Assembly (NCBI GenBank): GCA_905221605.1 | Contig: CAJNDS010002234.1 | Location: 272,849-336,848, forward strand | DNA length: 64,000 nucleotides | From: Symbiodinium natans | Lineage: Eukaryota; Sar; Dinophyceae; Suessiales; Symbiodiniaceae | Direction of reading: 5' to 3' | Made by a program: the position numbers and the translations under genes | The notes under the pieces: model-generated | The model's database searches: none | Told to the model about the DNA's origin: nothing | What the model saw: the letters and a program-made list of their open reading frames with translations, nothing else | Shown here: piece after piece, positions 10,181-19,732 of the stretch | How positions within the stretch are numbered: the first letter of the stretch is position 1 | Layout: each line of letters opens with the position of its first letter

Positions 10181-10342
10181 CAACTCCAGAAGCTGGTGGT
10201 GACTCTGGTGATGCCGCTGGTTTTCTTCATAGCCGTCCTCTACCCCTTCCTTCAGCTGCTGATGCCGGCAAGACCTCTGCCGCTTCGCGACGCGCTCTGG
10301 TTCTACACGGAGCCGTACTACGAAGGTCGGGGCTGGCGCTAA
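10181..10342 (+). CDS. C-terminal exon of a membrane protein
   Basis: The acceptor CTCCGTCCAG opens a frame of 53 codons that ends in TAA: QLQKLVVTLVMPLVFFIAVL, YPFLQLLMPARPLPLRDALW, then FYTEPYYEGRGWR. The first 30 residues form a likely transmembrane helix. The following 150 bp are TCC/TGC triplet repeat, which would be its 3' untranslated region. Confidence 0.6.
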   Translation, partial: QLQKLVVTLVMPLVFFIAVLYPFLQLLMPARPLPLRDALWFYTEPYYEGRGWR

Positions 10343-10354
10343 AATTACTGCTAC

Positions 10355-10500
10355 TACTTCTCTGCCTCCTCCTCCTCTCCTCCTCCTCCTGCTACTCCTC
10401 CTCCTCCTCCTCCTCTTCCTCTTCCTCTTCCTACTGCTGCTGCTGCTTGCCGTAGCTACTGCTACTACTAGCAATAGCTGCTTCTGCTGCAGCATCAAAA
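10355..10500. repeat. TCC/TCT/TGC triplet microsatellite
   Basis: A pyrimidine-rich triplet tract follows the TAA at 10340. Long Arg- or Ser-rich antisense ORFs here are artefacts of the repeat. Confidence 0.8.
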
Positions 10501-10689
10501 CTACTCTTGCCGGACTTGTACTTGTGCATCTTCTGCTTGTACTTGCATGCGTTGAGTAGCAGGCGCAGCACAGCAAGTTCACAAACACATTGCTCGCTGC
10601 GAGTGCTAGTTGACGAAAGCCTAGAAAAGAGCTGGCAGTAAGATGCTATCTGCCTCCATGCTATGATATGAGAGTTGCCGGCTTGTAAG

Positions 10690-10870
10690 GCTCCTCCGTG
10701 GCATTGTGGACTGGCAGTGGGCCTGGATACTTCATTTGGTTCCTCCGCTGCCTGATCGTGTGGCGCATGATAACGATGTTTACAGTGAGATGGCCCAAAG
10801 CCCTGCAGGCAGCATGGGAGCTTCAATTCGGTTGTTTCAAGCTTCTCAAGGCTATAGCATCACCACTTCC
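10690..10870 (+). CDS. Exon-like island, two open frames
   Basis: One frame is hydrophobic (YFIWFLRCLIVWRMITMFTV), the other soluble (HLVPPLPDRVAHDNDVYSEM). Either is plausible; only a transcript could decide. Confidence 0.35.
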
Positions 10871-11012
10871 CACAACTTTAGAAAGAACAGGGCTTGTTGA
10901 AGATCAGGGCTGGTGCATGTCTCCACCCTAAACCCTGCAAACCCTCATCCCTACCCCCCCCCCCCCTCCCCACCCGGGGCTCCCTCTCCCAGCCTTCTCC
11001 TCCCCCTCCCAG

Positions 11013-11101
11013 ATTGCCCTGGGCATCGGGAGCGGCTTGCTGGGCGTGTACTGGCCGCCGGCTTCACCCAACCCATGGGAAGCTGGCACATTCGCGTACC
11101 A
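11013..11101 (+). CDS. Membrane-protein exon
   Basis: After the pyrimidine tract and acceptor CCCTCCCAG the frame reads IALGIGSGLLGVYWPPASPN and then PWEAGTFAYQ, with a possible GC donor (GCCCATTG) in phase 2. Gly-rich hydrophobic start suggests a transmembrane segment. Confidence 0.5.
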
Positions 11102-11500
11102 GCCCATTGCTTTGTTCGGTTTGGGGTTTTATGGGCTCAGAGTCCTGCGATGCTGTTAAAACAGTTACTCGTAGGGACTTAAACAGTTAGTAGTATGGAC
11201 ATAAACTAGGCTGCCACGAGAAGGAAGCGCAGCTTGGCTTCCGGCTGGGATCCCAAACCCCAAGATTCCCCGAGCCGCTGCAAGTTGCCAAGGAGAGCTT
11301 TGTGCTTGTTTCCCTTCTACCTTATGGGGCAACATCTGGTCCGCACCTGAGTTTTTTGGTGCTAGAATGGCTCTCCCCTCAGTGACATGTGGTGTCAGGG
11401 CAAGCCTTAAGTGCTGACAGCCCTGGACCTAAAGCCTGCAACCTTCGGCCCTTCCGCCCTAGAACCCTAGAATTGCTGAAGCCCCAACCATCATCTGCAG

Positions 11501-11644
11501 CACCAAGCTGCTTACATCCGAGCACGCTTCAACCCTCATCCCCGAGAGGACATCAGCGGATTCGTGCAAGCAGTCCCAGCGCCCTCGAGCGCTCGCATAC
11601 TGACTGTGTGGACCGCCATGATGAGCTTGCTCCCCCTCAGGATT
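11501..11644 (+). CDS. Exon-like ORF, unknown protein
   Basis: After the acceptor TCATCTGCAG the frame encodes HQAAYIRARFNPHPREDISG, FVQAVPAPSSARILTVWTAM and stops at the first TTTAGGG unit. Confidence 0.45.
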
Positions 11645-11846
11645 TAGGGTTCAGGGGTTTAGAGTGTTTTGTAGGGTTTATCATAGGGTCTTTAGTGTAT
11701 ATAGGCTTGCTTGAAGGGTTTTAAGGGTGCCTACAGTCACAGCCTGCTAATCCGTACGGTGTAGGGTGCCGTTAGCAGAAGCCCCACTGAAACCTAAACC
11801 CTAAACTCTAAACCCTAAACCCTGCAAACCTTCGACCCTTATGCGC

Positions 11847-11935
11847 TCCCCCAAGCGAACTCGGAGATCCTCCAGGGTGAGCGCCAGTGTCACAACGCCC
11901 AAATCTTGAACTGGTCGCATCTAAACTCTTCCGAA
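11847..11935 (+). CDS. Exon-like island, unknown protein
   Basis: The frame encodes NSEILQGERQCHNAQILNWS and then HLNSSE after CCCCAAG. Degenerate CCCTAAA units precede it. It probably joins the exon at 12004. Confidence 0.35.
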
Positions 11936-12003
11936 ACCTTCTTCAACCTTAAACTTAAACCCCAAACTCTTAAAACCCTCAACCTTGTGTCCCACAGTTC
12001 CAG

Positions 12004-12102
12004 GTTGTATTTGGAAAACCAGCCCGATGTTTGGAAATCCGTCACGTTCGGCGTCTTCGAAGTGCTAGAAACCGACACCGCCCCATTTCTGTGTCTTGGC
12101 AG
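12004..12102 (+). CDS. Exon with GT donor, unknown protein
   Basis: The acceptor ACAGTTCCAG and donor GTCTAGG enclose LYLENQPDVWKSVTFGVFEV then LETDTAPFLCLG. G-rich degenerate telomeric sequence follows the donor directly. Confidence 0.55.
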
Positions 12103-12294
12103 GTCTAGGGGCGAGGGGGAGGGGGTAGGGTTTAGGATTTAGGGTTTGGGTGAGGGTTTAGGGTTTGAAGTTTAGGGCAGCCCCTGAATGTGACACATGT
12201 GGGCAGCACTCAGGTCTGGCAAGAGAGCCTTTGACTAGCGTGAGATTGTTGTTCTTTTCTGGCAGGAGTACGTGGTACAGCTTGCAAGTCAGCC

Positions 12295-12534
12295 TTGTCA
12301 AGTACCTGTGTTGTGTCTGGCAGCAGCAAGCGGGGCTTGTCCTTTGGTAACCTTGACAAGGCCTGTCGTGATGTTCCGAGGCGCTACCCATCCGCGCCGG
12401 GCTGCGCAGAAGACTACAAACTGCTGTGGGCTCGCTACTTTGCAGCCGTCGCATATCGAAGCTTCGCAGCAGAGACCCTAGCTGCTGTTGTAATGGTACC
12501 CGGACCAGAGACCGCTACCAGCCGTAAACCCTGA
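12295..12534 (+). CDS. ORF/exon, unknown protein
   Basis: The best part encodes NLDKACRDVPRRYPSAPGCA, EDYKLLWARYFAAVAYRSFA and AETLAAVV, before CCCTGAC-type repeat. Tyr/Trp/Ala composition is typical of folded helical protein. The exon start is not fixed; a TTCTGGCAG acceptor lies at 12266. Confidence 0.5.
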   Translation: MSSTCVVSGSSKRGLSFGNLDKACRDVPRRYPSAPGCAEDYKLLWARYFAAVAYRSFAAETLAAVVMVPGPETATSRKP

Positions 12535-12659
12535 CTACACCCCAAAAGCCCTAAAGCTGATAAAGATCCCCCCGTTGCAAGGCGAGCCTTTATACCCCAC
12601 CAAGAAAAAACCGGCGAGATCGCCCTATCAGCCCAAGGAACCGAAACCCAGATCCTTAA

Positions 12660-12765
12660 AAACCCTATAAACCCCCCTAAACCCTAAACCCTGAACCTTG
12701 AACCCTGAACCCTGAACCCTGAACCCTGAACTCTAAACCCTAAACCCTAAACCCTAAACCCTAGC
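12660..12765. repeat. Telomere-like tract, CCCTAAA/CCCTGAA
   Basis: About 14 units, with a block of the variant CCCTGAA in the middle. Confidence 0.9.
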
Positions 12766-13297
12766 AAGGAACCTTTTCCTTGTTGGTCTTCTTGCTGTTC
12801 GGGGTTCCCCGTGGGAAGACCTGGTTCACAGAAGCGGGATCCATGACCATGCCGCTTGGCTGCAAGAATCAGGAATTCGACCTACACTACACCCGAAACC
12901 CTAAACCCTAAACCCAGTGCATCGGGTTTCGGTGGTTTTAGGGTAATCAGGGCTTCTTGGGCCCTTTAAAAGGTCCACCGGGTATCTAGGGTTTTGGCCG
13001 AGAATGCAGGATGCGCACGTAGGGTTATCAAAAGACTCCTGCGTTTGATCGGAAGAGGAGCCAGATTTTGGGGTTCGACGGCCTAGGCGTGGAGTGCCTA
13101 CAAGCAGAATCTAACAATCGAACAATGAGTAGACCAACTGGCGGCAGGCGACACGAAGAAAGTGGGGCCTGCACATCAGAAACCCGAAGCTCCCTAAACC
13201 CATTGAGTCCACTCAAGGTATAGAATCAAGGTTTGTACTACGGGTAGGGTATACTTACAGCTCTAACCTTTGGGTGCTGCTCCGGGGTGTCTCCAAG

Positions 13298-13638
13298 GTA
13301 TGCCTACCTGCTGCACGCTCCCTTTGTCCGAGGGGCCGCCATGGCGCTGTCGTACCTGGCAAGCTTCGACATTCGCCTCTTTGGTTGGCCTCCTTTGGTT
13401 GAGTTTGTTGCTGGGCAAGCATGAGGACTTTTGTGGGGGTCAAGAGGGTTTGGGTTCTAGGGTTCAGGGTGGTATCTCCTTCAACCCTAAGCCCTAGGCT
13501 AACAAGTCTGACACATATGCATTCCCCAAGGGTCCCTCTCATCATTGAAATTCCCACTTTCCGCCACCGAGGCTGGATTCATGGCGCTGGCCTGCGCATT
13601 GAACCTCTACTTTGTGGGACTAGCAGCTGGAGCTTTGT
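13298..13638 (+). CDS. Multi-pass membrane protein, two exons
   Basis: Exon 13298-13409 encodes YAYLLHAPFVRGAAMALSYL, ASFDIRLFGWPPLVEFV. Exon 13572-13638 encodes AGFMALACALNLYFVGLAAG, ALFI. The intron 13410-13571 begins GCTGGG (GC donor) and ends ACCGAG; GCTGG is present at both borders, and phase 0 is kept across the junction. The G-rich half of the intron (GGGTTTGGGTTCTAGGGTTCAGGG) lies near the donor and CCCTAAGCCC lies downstream. At least two transmembrane helices are likely; the family is not recognised. Confidence 0.6.
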
Positions 13639-13873
13639 TCATCCTAAACCCTAAACTCTACGTCTTAAACCCGAATCCCTAGCAAAGTCGTTCCTCCCAG
13701 CCTCAAAACAGAAAGACCAAGTTAGGGGCCTTGTAGGCTAGGCGGAGCTTCCCCACTCTCACGACATCCAACTCCCGGTATCGGAGAATTTCAGGTCTAT
13801 GCTCTTACGTCGCAGCCAGTGCGATCCGTTTTTGGTATTTTCATTGAGCCAACCTGGCTGCTTCGCTTGGCAG

Positions 13874-13956
13874 ATCAGATGTCGCTGTCGCCGCCGTCAA
13901 AGAAAGAAGCAGACTGACAAATGCTGCCGGCAAGCAAAATGCGAGCGCTGAGCAGG
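13874..13956 (+). CDS. Exon, unknown protein
   Basis: After CTTGGCAG the frame encodes SDVAVAAVKERSRLTNAAGK and QNASA. A GC donor (GCAGGGTG) is possible. It may be a later exon of the membrane-protein gene upstream. Confidence 0.45.
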
Positions 13957-14073
13957 GTGCCAAACTTCCGACACCAAGCCCCAAACTCTCAAATCCGATT
14001 CGTGAAACCCTGTAGCAAGTTTCCTCCCCAGAGTCCTCACACCCTAAGCCCTACTAGCATCCTGAACCCTAAG

Positions 14074-14188
14074 CCCCGGAAAACACGGCCGCGATCTCGA
14101 CAACACCCTTCGGGGGGCACTCTGCACGCGCCGGGCCAAGAGATTTCTTAGCACGGTATACAAGACAAGACAAACCCCTCTTCGGTGA
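14074..14188 (+). CDS. Exon-like ORF, basic
   Basis: The frame encodes GKHGRDLDNTLRGALCTRRA and KRFLSTVYKTRQTPL up to GGTGAGCC, which could be a TGA stop or a GT donor. Confidence 0.4.
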
Positions 14189-14353
14189 GCCACATTCTTC
14201 CAAGGTGAGAATCCATTGTTTTGATTTCGCCCCCTTGTGTTTGTAGTAGAGTTTTCCCTTTGCAAGGACGTAAATATGGGCCCGAGTGCAGAACGCCTTC
14301 AAACATGTTCTTCATGGCGTGGGGTGAGACCTAGATTTCACTAGGCTGTCTAG

Positions 14354-14641
14354 TTCAACCTCCGGCGGTACCACATGGTGCGTGGAGACGCTGCCCGTGC
14401 TGGAAAGAAAGCGCGAGGCTCAGTCCGATCGGTGAGACACATAGCACGCGACATTTGTTGACGATATGGTCGTCGGGCAGAGCCGGTGTTTCGTTCCATT
14501 CGGCGGGCGAGTGCGCAGGGAGAGCTGCGCAGGGAAGGCTGCAGAACCATGACTCGTAGTGGTTTAGTTACTTCTCTTGCGCCCATTGCAAAGCAAGCAG
14601 ATTTGCAAGCCTTCCAAGCTATAGGAAAGGTTTTGCCCTGA
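14354..14641 (+). CDS. 3' end of a gene with a 51 bp canonical intron
   Basis: Exon 14354-14431 encodes FNLRRYHMVRGDAARAGKKA, RGSVRS. Intron 14432-14482 is GTGAGACAC...GGGCAGAG (GT-AG, 51 bp). Exon 14483-14641 encodes PVFRSIRRASAQGELRREGC, RTMTRSGLVTSLAPIAKQAD, LQAFQAIGKVLP and a TGA. Phase 0 is kept. An upstream exon candidate, DVNMGPSAERLQTC, lies at 14268-14320. The intron carries no telomeric repeat, unlike most here. Confidence 0.65.
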
Positions 14642-14701
14642 AGCAGTTAGGGCTGGGGGGCATCCTATCCTTGCCTGACCGAGACACACCGCCTGTGGAG
14701 T

Positions 14702-14840
14702 TCGCTGCTAGCCCGCGCCCCAGACTTGCAAGCATTCTGGGCAGGTGGAATGCATGTCACCTCCAGTCGGTCCCCATGGTGCTGCTTCAGTCATATTGAA
14801 ATTCGGCGCGCGCGAACCAACTTCGGAAGTTTCTAAGTAC
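14702..14840 (+). CDS. Exon-like island, unknown protein
   Basis: The frame encodes SLLARAPDLQAFWAGGMHVT and CCFSHIEIRRARTNFGSF. An antisense frame is open too. From 14900 to 15770 there is one further weak open stretch (14955-15060), a poly-T run at 15360 and mixed telomeric repeats. Confidence 0.35.
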
Positions 14841-15771
14841 CGCAAAGCACTTTGACTCATTGAGATTGAGCTCCTCGCTTCTGAAAGTTGTGGCCCCTCC
14901 TCAGGGAACACTTATGCACCCTTAGTATTCGACCCTCAACCCTAACTTCGCGAAGGGACCACCAAAGCAGCGCAGTGCCACTTCTCTATGGCCCAGGAGT
15001 CAGTCACCGCAGTACAGCCGTTGTAAGCTGCTACACAGAGGTCGCTTTTGTTATAGGACCCCGAATTTTATGAAGTGATACTTGGCTTGCAAAGTCCACA
15101 AAACCGAAAGGCCATGAACGCTACACCCACCCTAGCCCTAGAATGTCTACACGACCGCCACCATTAGACTCCTCAATCCAAGCAGGGTGTAGGGTTGGAA
15201 GGTCCAGGAAAAACAGCAACACCACAACGGCCACAGCACCATGATGGGCACAACCCTAAAACCGAAACCCGAAATCCTGTAAACTTGGCCCTAAACCCTA
15301 AACCCTAAACCCTAAATCCTAGGTTGTCGCCCTGGCCGGGCAGCCCCAGCTTGTGTTTTCTTTTTTTTTTTTTTTTTTTGTGGGGGGGGGGAGCTTAGAC
15401 CCTAGGATGGTTTAGGGGCATGCAGGGATGTTGCTCTGTGGTTGTCGCTGCAGGGTTTAGGGTTTTTAGGGTTTCGGCTGTAGGGTTTAGGGTTGAGGGT
15501 AGGTGGGTTCCAGATGTTGTGGGTTTGAGTCTTGGCTGTAGTTTCGCGGTGCTTGGCTGAAGTTGAAGGTTCCTTTTCTTGTTCTGTTCTTAGTTTGGGG
15601 GAACTCCCCAAACTTAAGCCCAAAACCCCAAATGCCCGAATTTCCAAAACTCTCAACCTTGCAACTTCTCTAGCCCCCTCATACCTCCCTAAACCCGGAA
15701 CCCTGAACCCTGAACCCTGAACCCTAACCCTAAACCCTAAATGCCAAGCCGTTTGGGCTGGCAGCCGAGGT

Positions 15772-15828
15772 CAGTGGCATCGGGTCTGGACGACTTCGTG
15801 GCTTTGTGGGCGGGTGCGACCCCTAAGC
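15772..15828 (+). CDS. Exon-like island
   Basis: After CAGCCGAG the frame encodes SVASGLDDFVALWAGATP, bounded by CCCTAAA units to the left and TTTAGGG units to the right. Confidence 0.4.
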
Positions 15829-16294
15829 TTGACAGGGGGGAGGTTGGCTAGGGTTTAGGGCTTAGGGTTTAGGGTTAGGGTTTAGGGTTTAGGGTTTTTA
15901 AAAGGAATTCAGAAGGTGTTAGGGTTTTGGGGTTCGGGGTTTGTGAGTTTCAGTTCAGGGCACCTTCTGCCAATGCCCCAAAATGTTTCACAAAACCCTC
16001 TACAAAACCCCGAAAGCCCTTTTTTGACGACGCCGAGGCAAAGACTTGGACGTGATCCAGATCACGTCTGAGCCCTGAGTACACGATTCGTCGACTCAAC
16101 ACCGACCAAGCACCTTCTGGGAGGACATAGGGTCCTTGTACAGTCCTTTGAAGGTGGGTTCCCGAAAGATAGGGGTACCCTTTTCGGGGGTTCCTACAAG
16201 AAGGATGATCGTGTTTTGCGGTATAGGAGGGGCACCCCTATCTGGGAAATGCCCATGTGGGGGGATATAAGGTCCCAAATTCCCAAATTGCCTT

Positions 16295-16572
16295 CAACCC
16301 TAAACCCTAAGCCCGAAACCCGAAACCCGAAACCCGAAACCCTAAGCCCTAGACCCTAAAACCCTAAACCCTAAACCCTAAACCCTAAACCCTAAACCCT
16401 AAACCCTAGTAGGGTTGCCAGTGGCCAACCCACTGAGGCTGCCAGGCCCGCACTGGCAAAGCCCAAGGCCTCTGCAGTCCGGCCCCTCAGTGTGCCGCAG
16501 GGATGGGGAGCTTCCAAATCGGGTTTAGGGTTTAGGGTTTAGGGTTTAGGGTTTAGGGTTTAGGGTTTAGGG
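16295..16572 (+). CDS. Exon-like island framed by opposed telomeric arrays
   Basis: CCCTAAA/CCCGAAA units fill 16295-16408 and TTTAGGG units fill 16521-16572. The unique core between them (about 16409-16505) follows CCCTAGTAG and encodes ASGQPTEAARPALAKPKASA, VRPLSVPQ. Low-complexity Ala/Pro composition suggests a disordered region. The span given covers arrays and core. Confidence 0.4.
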
Positions 16573-16789
16573 GTCATCGACATCTCCAAGTGTAACCAGC
16601 GCGCCAGTACTGGTAGCCATGCGAACTCTTTCTTGCAGCATCCTTGAACCCGAAACCCTACATTACAACCCTAAACCCTAAACCCTTAACAACCCTACAG
16701 CAACCCTAACGCCTGCAAGCCCTACACCTGGAAACCTTCAAGCTAAACACCCTAACTTGGGAAGCCGTAAGAATACACGGGTCGACAGG

Positions 16790-16876
16790 ATGTTATGGTT
16801 GCCGTTCCCTTCTCTCGTACCCAAGGATTGCGTGTTTTGCCGTGCGCTCTTCCACTTCGGTGTTCACGTCTTCAGC
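16790..16876 (+). CDS. Exon-like ORF with ATG
   Basis: ATG-initiated MLWLPFPSLVPKDCVFCRAL, FHFGVHVFS runs into the family 1 element at 16885. A GC donor (GCCTTACACC) sits between them. Confidence 0.35.
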
Positions 16877-16884
16877 CTTACACC

Positions 16885-17114
16885 TTGGCATGTTCCCCCT
16901 TCTACGAACAGTCCTTAAGAGGGATTATGGGCAGGGGTGCTATAATCCCTATTAAGGGCGGCCCCAAACCCTAAACCCTAAACCCGAAACCCTAAACCCC
17001 AAACCCTAAACCCCCCCCCTAAACCCTAAACCCTAAACCCTAAACCCTAAACCCTGGTTCAGTATATAAGGGGTCCATTACAATCACTGTTATTCTGAGG
17101 GGGAACATCCCAAC
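16885..17114. mobile_element. Family 1 element split by a telomeric array
   Basis: The left arm (TTGGCATGTTCCCCCTTCTA...) and centre (CTATAATCCCTATTAAGGG) end at about 16962. The missing right-arm end (ACTGTTATTCTGAGGGGGAAC, then ATCCCAA) reappears at 17086-17114. Between them lie about 90 bp of CCCTAAA units and a short unique piece. The simplest reading is insertion of telomeric repeats into a pre-existing element. Confidence 0.7.
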
Positions 17115-17130
17115 GTACACACTTTCTCAG

Positions 17131-17990
17131 GACCCTTGGGACTTCGACCGGGCCTTGCTCTCGGAGCTTCGGGCCTTGAAGGACACCCCAAGGGGTGTCC
17201 AAGGGCGTGCTGAAGTGGAGTTTCCCGAGATTAGGGGGGTACCTTATTGGGGTCCTATGATAGGGGAATCCTACGAGTTGGGGGTTTATTAATAGGGGGA
17301 TCGTCCAAAGCTTCCTAAATGTCGGGTGGCCGGATTGTTGCTCCGAAGTCCTGACCCTCTTAGACCCGGCCTCTAGAGAGCTTAGAAGCACTAAGCCATT
17401 TGGGAGTTTTCCGAAATTCGGGGTACCTATTAGGGTCCGTATTACCAGGGGAATCCTACTATTAGGGGATCTATAAATTTTGGGGGTGCCCTGATTTCCA
17501 AGACTCACTCCAGGACTTCGATCCGAGTACCATGACCTTGCGCGAGCGCATCAGGGAGTTCAAGATGGAGGAGCGTCAGGGCGCGAGCCCCGGGCCCGAG
17601 ACGCGTTTCCTCCTAAACCCTCAAAGCCCTAAACCCTGAACCCTAAACCCTGAACGCCCTAAACCATGAACCCGACACGCCCTAAACCCTGAAACCTAAA
17701 AAACCTAAACCCTGAACCCTAAACCCCCTAAACTCTGAACCCACGGGCTTCGAGTGCAGAACATGGGCTTGGGGCTTTCAGGGTTTGGGGTTTTAAGGGT
17801 TGAAGTTTAAGGGCTTAGGGGTCTTTCAGGCTGCAGGTTTAGGTGCAAGGGTACATATGTTTAGCAATTCTTTGGATGTTCGGTCTTGGGGATTTCTTGC
17901 CCCCAGTCGATGAGTTCTGCCCCAGGCAAGCTAGCCGACAAGCTTCTCCAGGAGGCTAGGAGCCATATCCAGCAGATGGAGGCCAGATGA
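17131..17990 (+). CDS. Gene with family 2 elements as introns
   Basis: Exon 17131-17214 (acceptor CTTTCTCAG) encodes DPWDFDRALLSELRALKDTP, RGVQGRAE. The next 94 bp (17215-17308) are a family 2 element starting GTGGAGTTTCCCGAGATTAG. An open segment at 17309-17402 (FLNVGWPDCCSEVLTLLDPA) is followed by another family 2 copy (GTTTTCCGAAATTCGGGG, ending CACTCCAG). Exon 17514-17609 encodes DFDPSTMTLRERIREFKMEE, RQGASPGPETR, and exon 17907-17990 encodes SMSSAPGKLADKLLQEARSH, IQQMEAR then TGA. Charged helical protein, family unknown. The frame of the middle segment is uncertain, because its phase does not join cleanly to the next exon. Confidence 0.55.
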
Positions 17991-18149
17991 GGGCTTCTGC
18001 TCATGCACCAGTTTCTATCGGGCCCTTGGGCTAAAGATGGGGGTTTAGAGTTTAGGGTTAAGGTGTTGGGTTTAGGGTTTAAGGTTTAGGGTCTAAGGTT
18101 AAGGGTTGAAGGTTTAAGGTTTAGGGTTTAGGGAGCTGTGTTTGGAGGT

Positions 18150-18245
18150 CTGTTGCGGTGCTTCTGTGGGCGTCGCGCAGCCCCAGGTGCCTTTGCTTAG
18201 CTCCTTGCGACGGGAGAGTTCGACGCAAGGAGGCCAGCACTGTAG
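18150..18245 (+). CDS. Exon-like island
   Basis: After TTGGAG the frame encodes CCGASVGVAQPQVPLLSSLR, RESSTQGGQ. It follows TTTAGGG units directly. Confidence 0.3.
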
Positions 18246-18256
18246 GGGGTCGGAAG

Positions 18257-18350
18257 AATGACGAATAGGATTTCCATAGGGGTCCCTTTAATGGTTATAG
18301 TTATACTATAATAACCCACAAAACATTATTCTAATGATTCAGGCCCCTAC
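18257..18350. repeat. Dispersed repeat, second copy (see 4465)
   Basis: Shares TTATTCTAATGATTCAGGCC with 4537-4561, plus weaker upstream similarity. Confidence 0.5.
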
Positions 18351-18373
18351 AGTACTTGAGTGAGACCTTGCCA

Positions 18374-18476
18374 TTGGGATGTTCCCCCCTCATACGAGCA
18401 GTCTTTAACAGGGATTATAATGGGGGCTACTCTAATCCCTATTAAGGACTGTTCGTAGAAGGGGGGAACATCCCAA
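18374..18476. mobile_element. Family 1 element with duplicated flank CCTTGCC
   Basis: Ends are TTGGGATGTTCCCC and GGGGGGAACATCCCAA. The flanks read GAGACCTTGCCA on the left and CCTTGCCGCTGAG on the right, so CCTTGCC is present on both sides. This looks like a 7-8 bp target-site duplication. Confidence 0.75.
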
Positions 18477-18517
18477 CCTTGCCGCTGAGACCCGTAGAGT
18501 CGTAGAGGTGCTTGCGA

Positions 18518-18626
18518 ATGACAGGCGAATCAGGTGATCAACGCCTGACCGGGGCGCAGCTCAAGCGACTCGCCACGCAGCTCTACACCGAGGTGCCTCT
18601 ACGTCGAAGGGTTCGTGCTTCGGAGA
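18518..18626 (+). CDS. First exon with ATG, unknown protein
   Basis: ATG-initiated MTGESGDQRLTGAQLKRLAT, QLYTEVPLRRRVRASE ends near a GC donor (GCAGACC), after which TTTAGGG repeats begin. The basic, helical composition is convincing. Confidence 0.5.
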
Positions 18627-18842
18627 GCAGACCTTTGTTAGGGTTGAGGGTTTAGGGTGTAGGGTTTAGGGTTTAGGGTTTGAATGTTGACAATAGGACG
18701 GCAGAGCTTACGACCCAGAGTGCTAGACGCCCTCTTGTGTATGTATCAAGACAGCAGCACAATCAGAGACAGGCCACGCAAGCAGGGCAGAACCGGTAAT
18801 AGTGTGATTTAGCAAGGGGTTGAGAGAAAATGTGTGTTGGAA

Positions 18843-18984
18843 ATGCCTCATACAGCTGGAGAGCTCGCAGCCCACATTCCCTGCACCTTGTGGACGTCAG
18901 AAGAACTAGAGCACGTCGACGCTGCCTTGCCACAAAGAGCGTTACTGTATGGGAACAGTAACTATACAATATTCTGGCGGTATC
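18843..18984 (+). CDS. Exon directly abutting a family 1 element
   Basis: MPHTAGELAAHIPCTLWTSE, ELEHVDAALPQRALLYGNSN, YTIFWR ends at CTGGCG, where GTATCTTGGGATG begins the family 1 element. With a GT donor at 18982 and an AG at the far end (CATCCCAAG, 19088), the element would be removed as an intron and the next 90 bp stay open. Confidence 0.55.
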
Positions 18985-19087
18985 TTGGGATGTTCCTCCT
19001 TACCCTGACAGTCATCTAACAGGGATTATTGTAGGGGGTGCTACAAATCCCGATCAAGGACTGTCAGTATAAGGGGCAACATCCCAA
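18985..19087. mobile_element. Family 1 element coinciding with a GT-AG intron
   Basis: TTGGGATGTTCCTCCTTACC and AGTATAAGGGGCAACATCCC, then AA, form the arms. GTATC precedes it and the last bases supply AAG, so the predicted intron is essentially the element. Confidence 0.7.
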
Positions 19088-19344
19088 GTAGTCTCTCATG
19101 TGGGTCCCTGTCACTTGGCTTCTCGTTGCTCACATTGCCCCTGCAAGGATGCGATGCCTCTGGTTCAACAGCATGTGCTTGGCATCATTGAGCCGTGCCT
19201 ACCCCAGTCTCAGCATACAACGTCATTTTCAAAAACTCGTTTAATATGGCATAGTAGGTTTATACCCTTACACAACTTGACCCCCAAAAGGTCCACAACT
19301 CCCACTTAACAAAAGGGTTGGGGGTGGAGAGCATTATTCTGCAG

Positions 19345-19396
19345 CACGCCTCAGCCCCCGTGGGATTCCGAACGGTGGTTTTGTGATGTGATCCAG
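19345..19396 (+). CDS. Exon-like island
   Basis: After TTCTGCAG the frame encodes TPQPPWDSERWFCDVIQ and stops at GGTTTTTTGCC. Confidence 0.45.
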
Positions 19397-19620
19397 GGTT
19401 TTTTGCCGGTTCGGCCCATGCTGGACAGCTTCAGGTGCCCCTCAACCCGAGACTCTAATCCCTGAAGCATTCCCTTAAGTGCACCTGCGTCTTCGTGAGG
19501 CTCTTGTTTGAGGACCCCTGCTTATGAGGCTTCGGGGCGTTTAGGGGGGTGATTCTTCGGCTCATCCGCGCGCCGAGGTGGGACCATCTCGTTCGGGACT
19601 GGGGGGGCGTTGCGGCGTAG

Positions 19621-19656
19621 GGTTTTCGGGGAGGGGGGGGGGGGGGGGGGGGGGGA
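19621..19656. repeat. Poly-G run
   Basis: A G-rich stretch containing more than 20 consecutive G. Similar runs occur at 31810, 38131, 45834, 45870 and 46130. Confidence 0.9.
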
Positions 19657-19732
19657 GGTTTGGGTTTTTATGGGGTTAAAGGGCTTCAGGGTTCCAGGGG
19701 TATAGCAGCTTAGGGAGTTTGAGGGTTCTGGC

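Noticed and set aside
10124-10588. 154-codon minus ORF rich in Arg/Lys
   Set aside because: Antisense of TCC/TGC triplets; the + strand carries a convincing C-terminal exon just before it.
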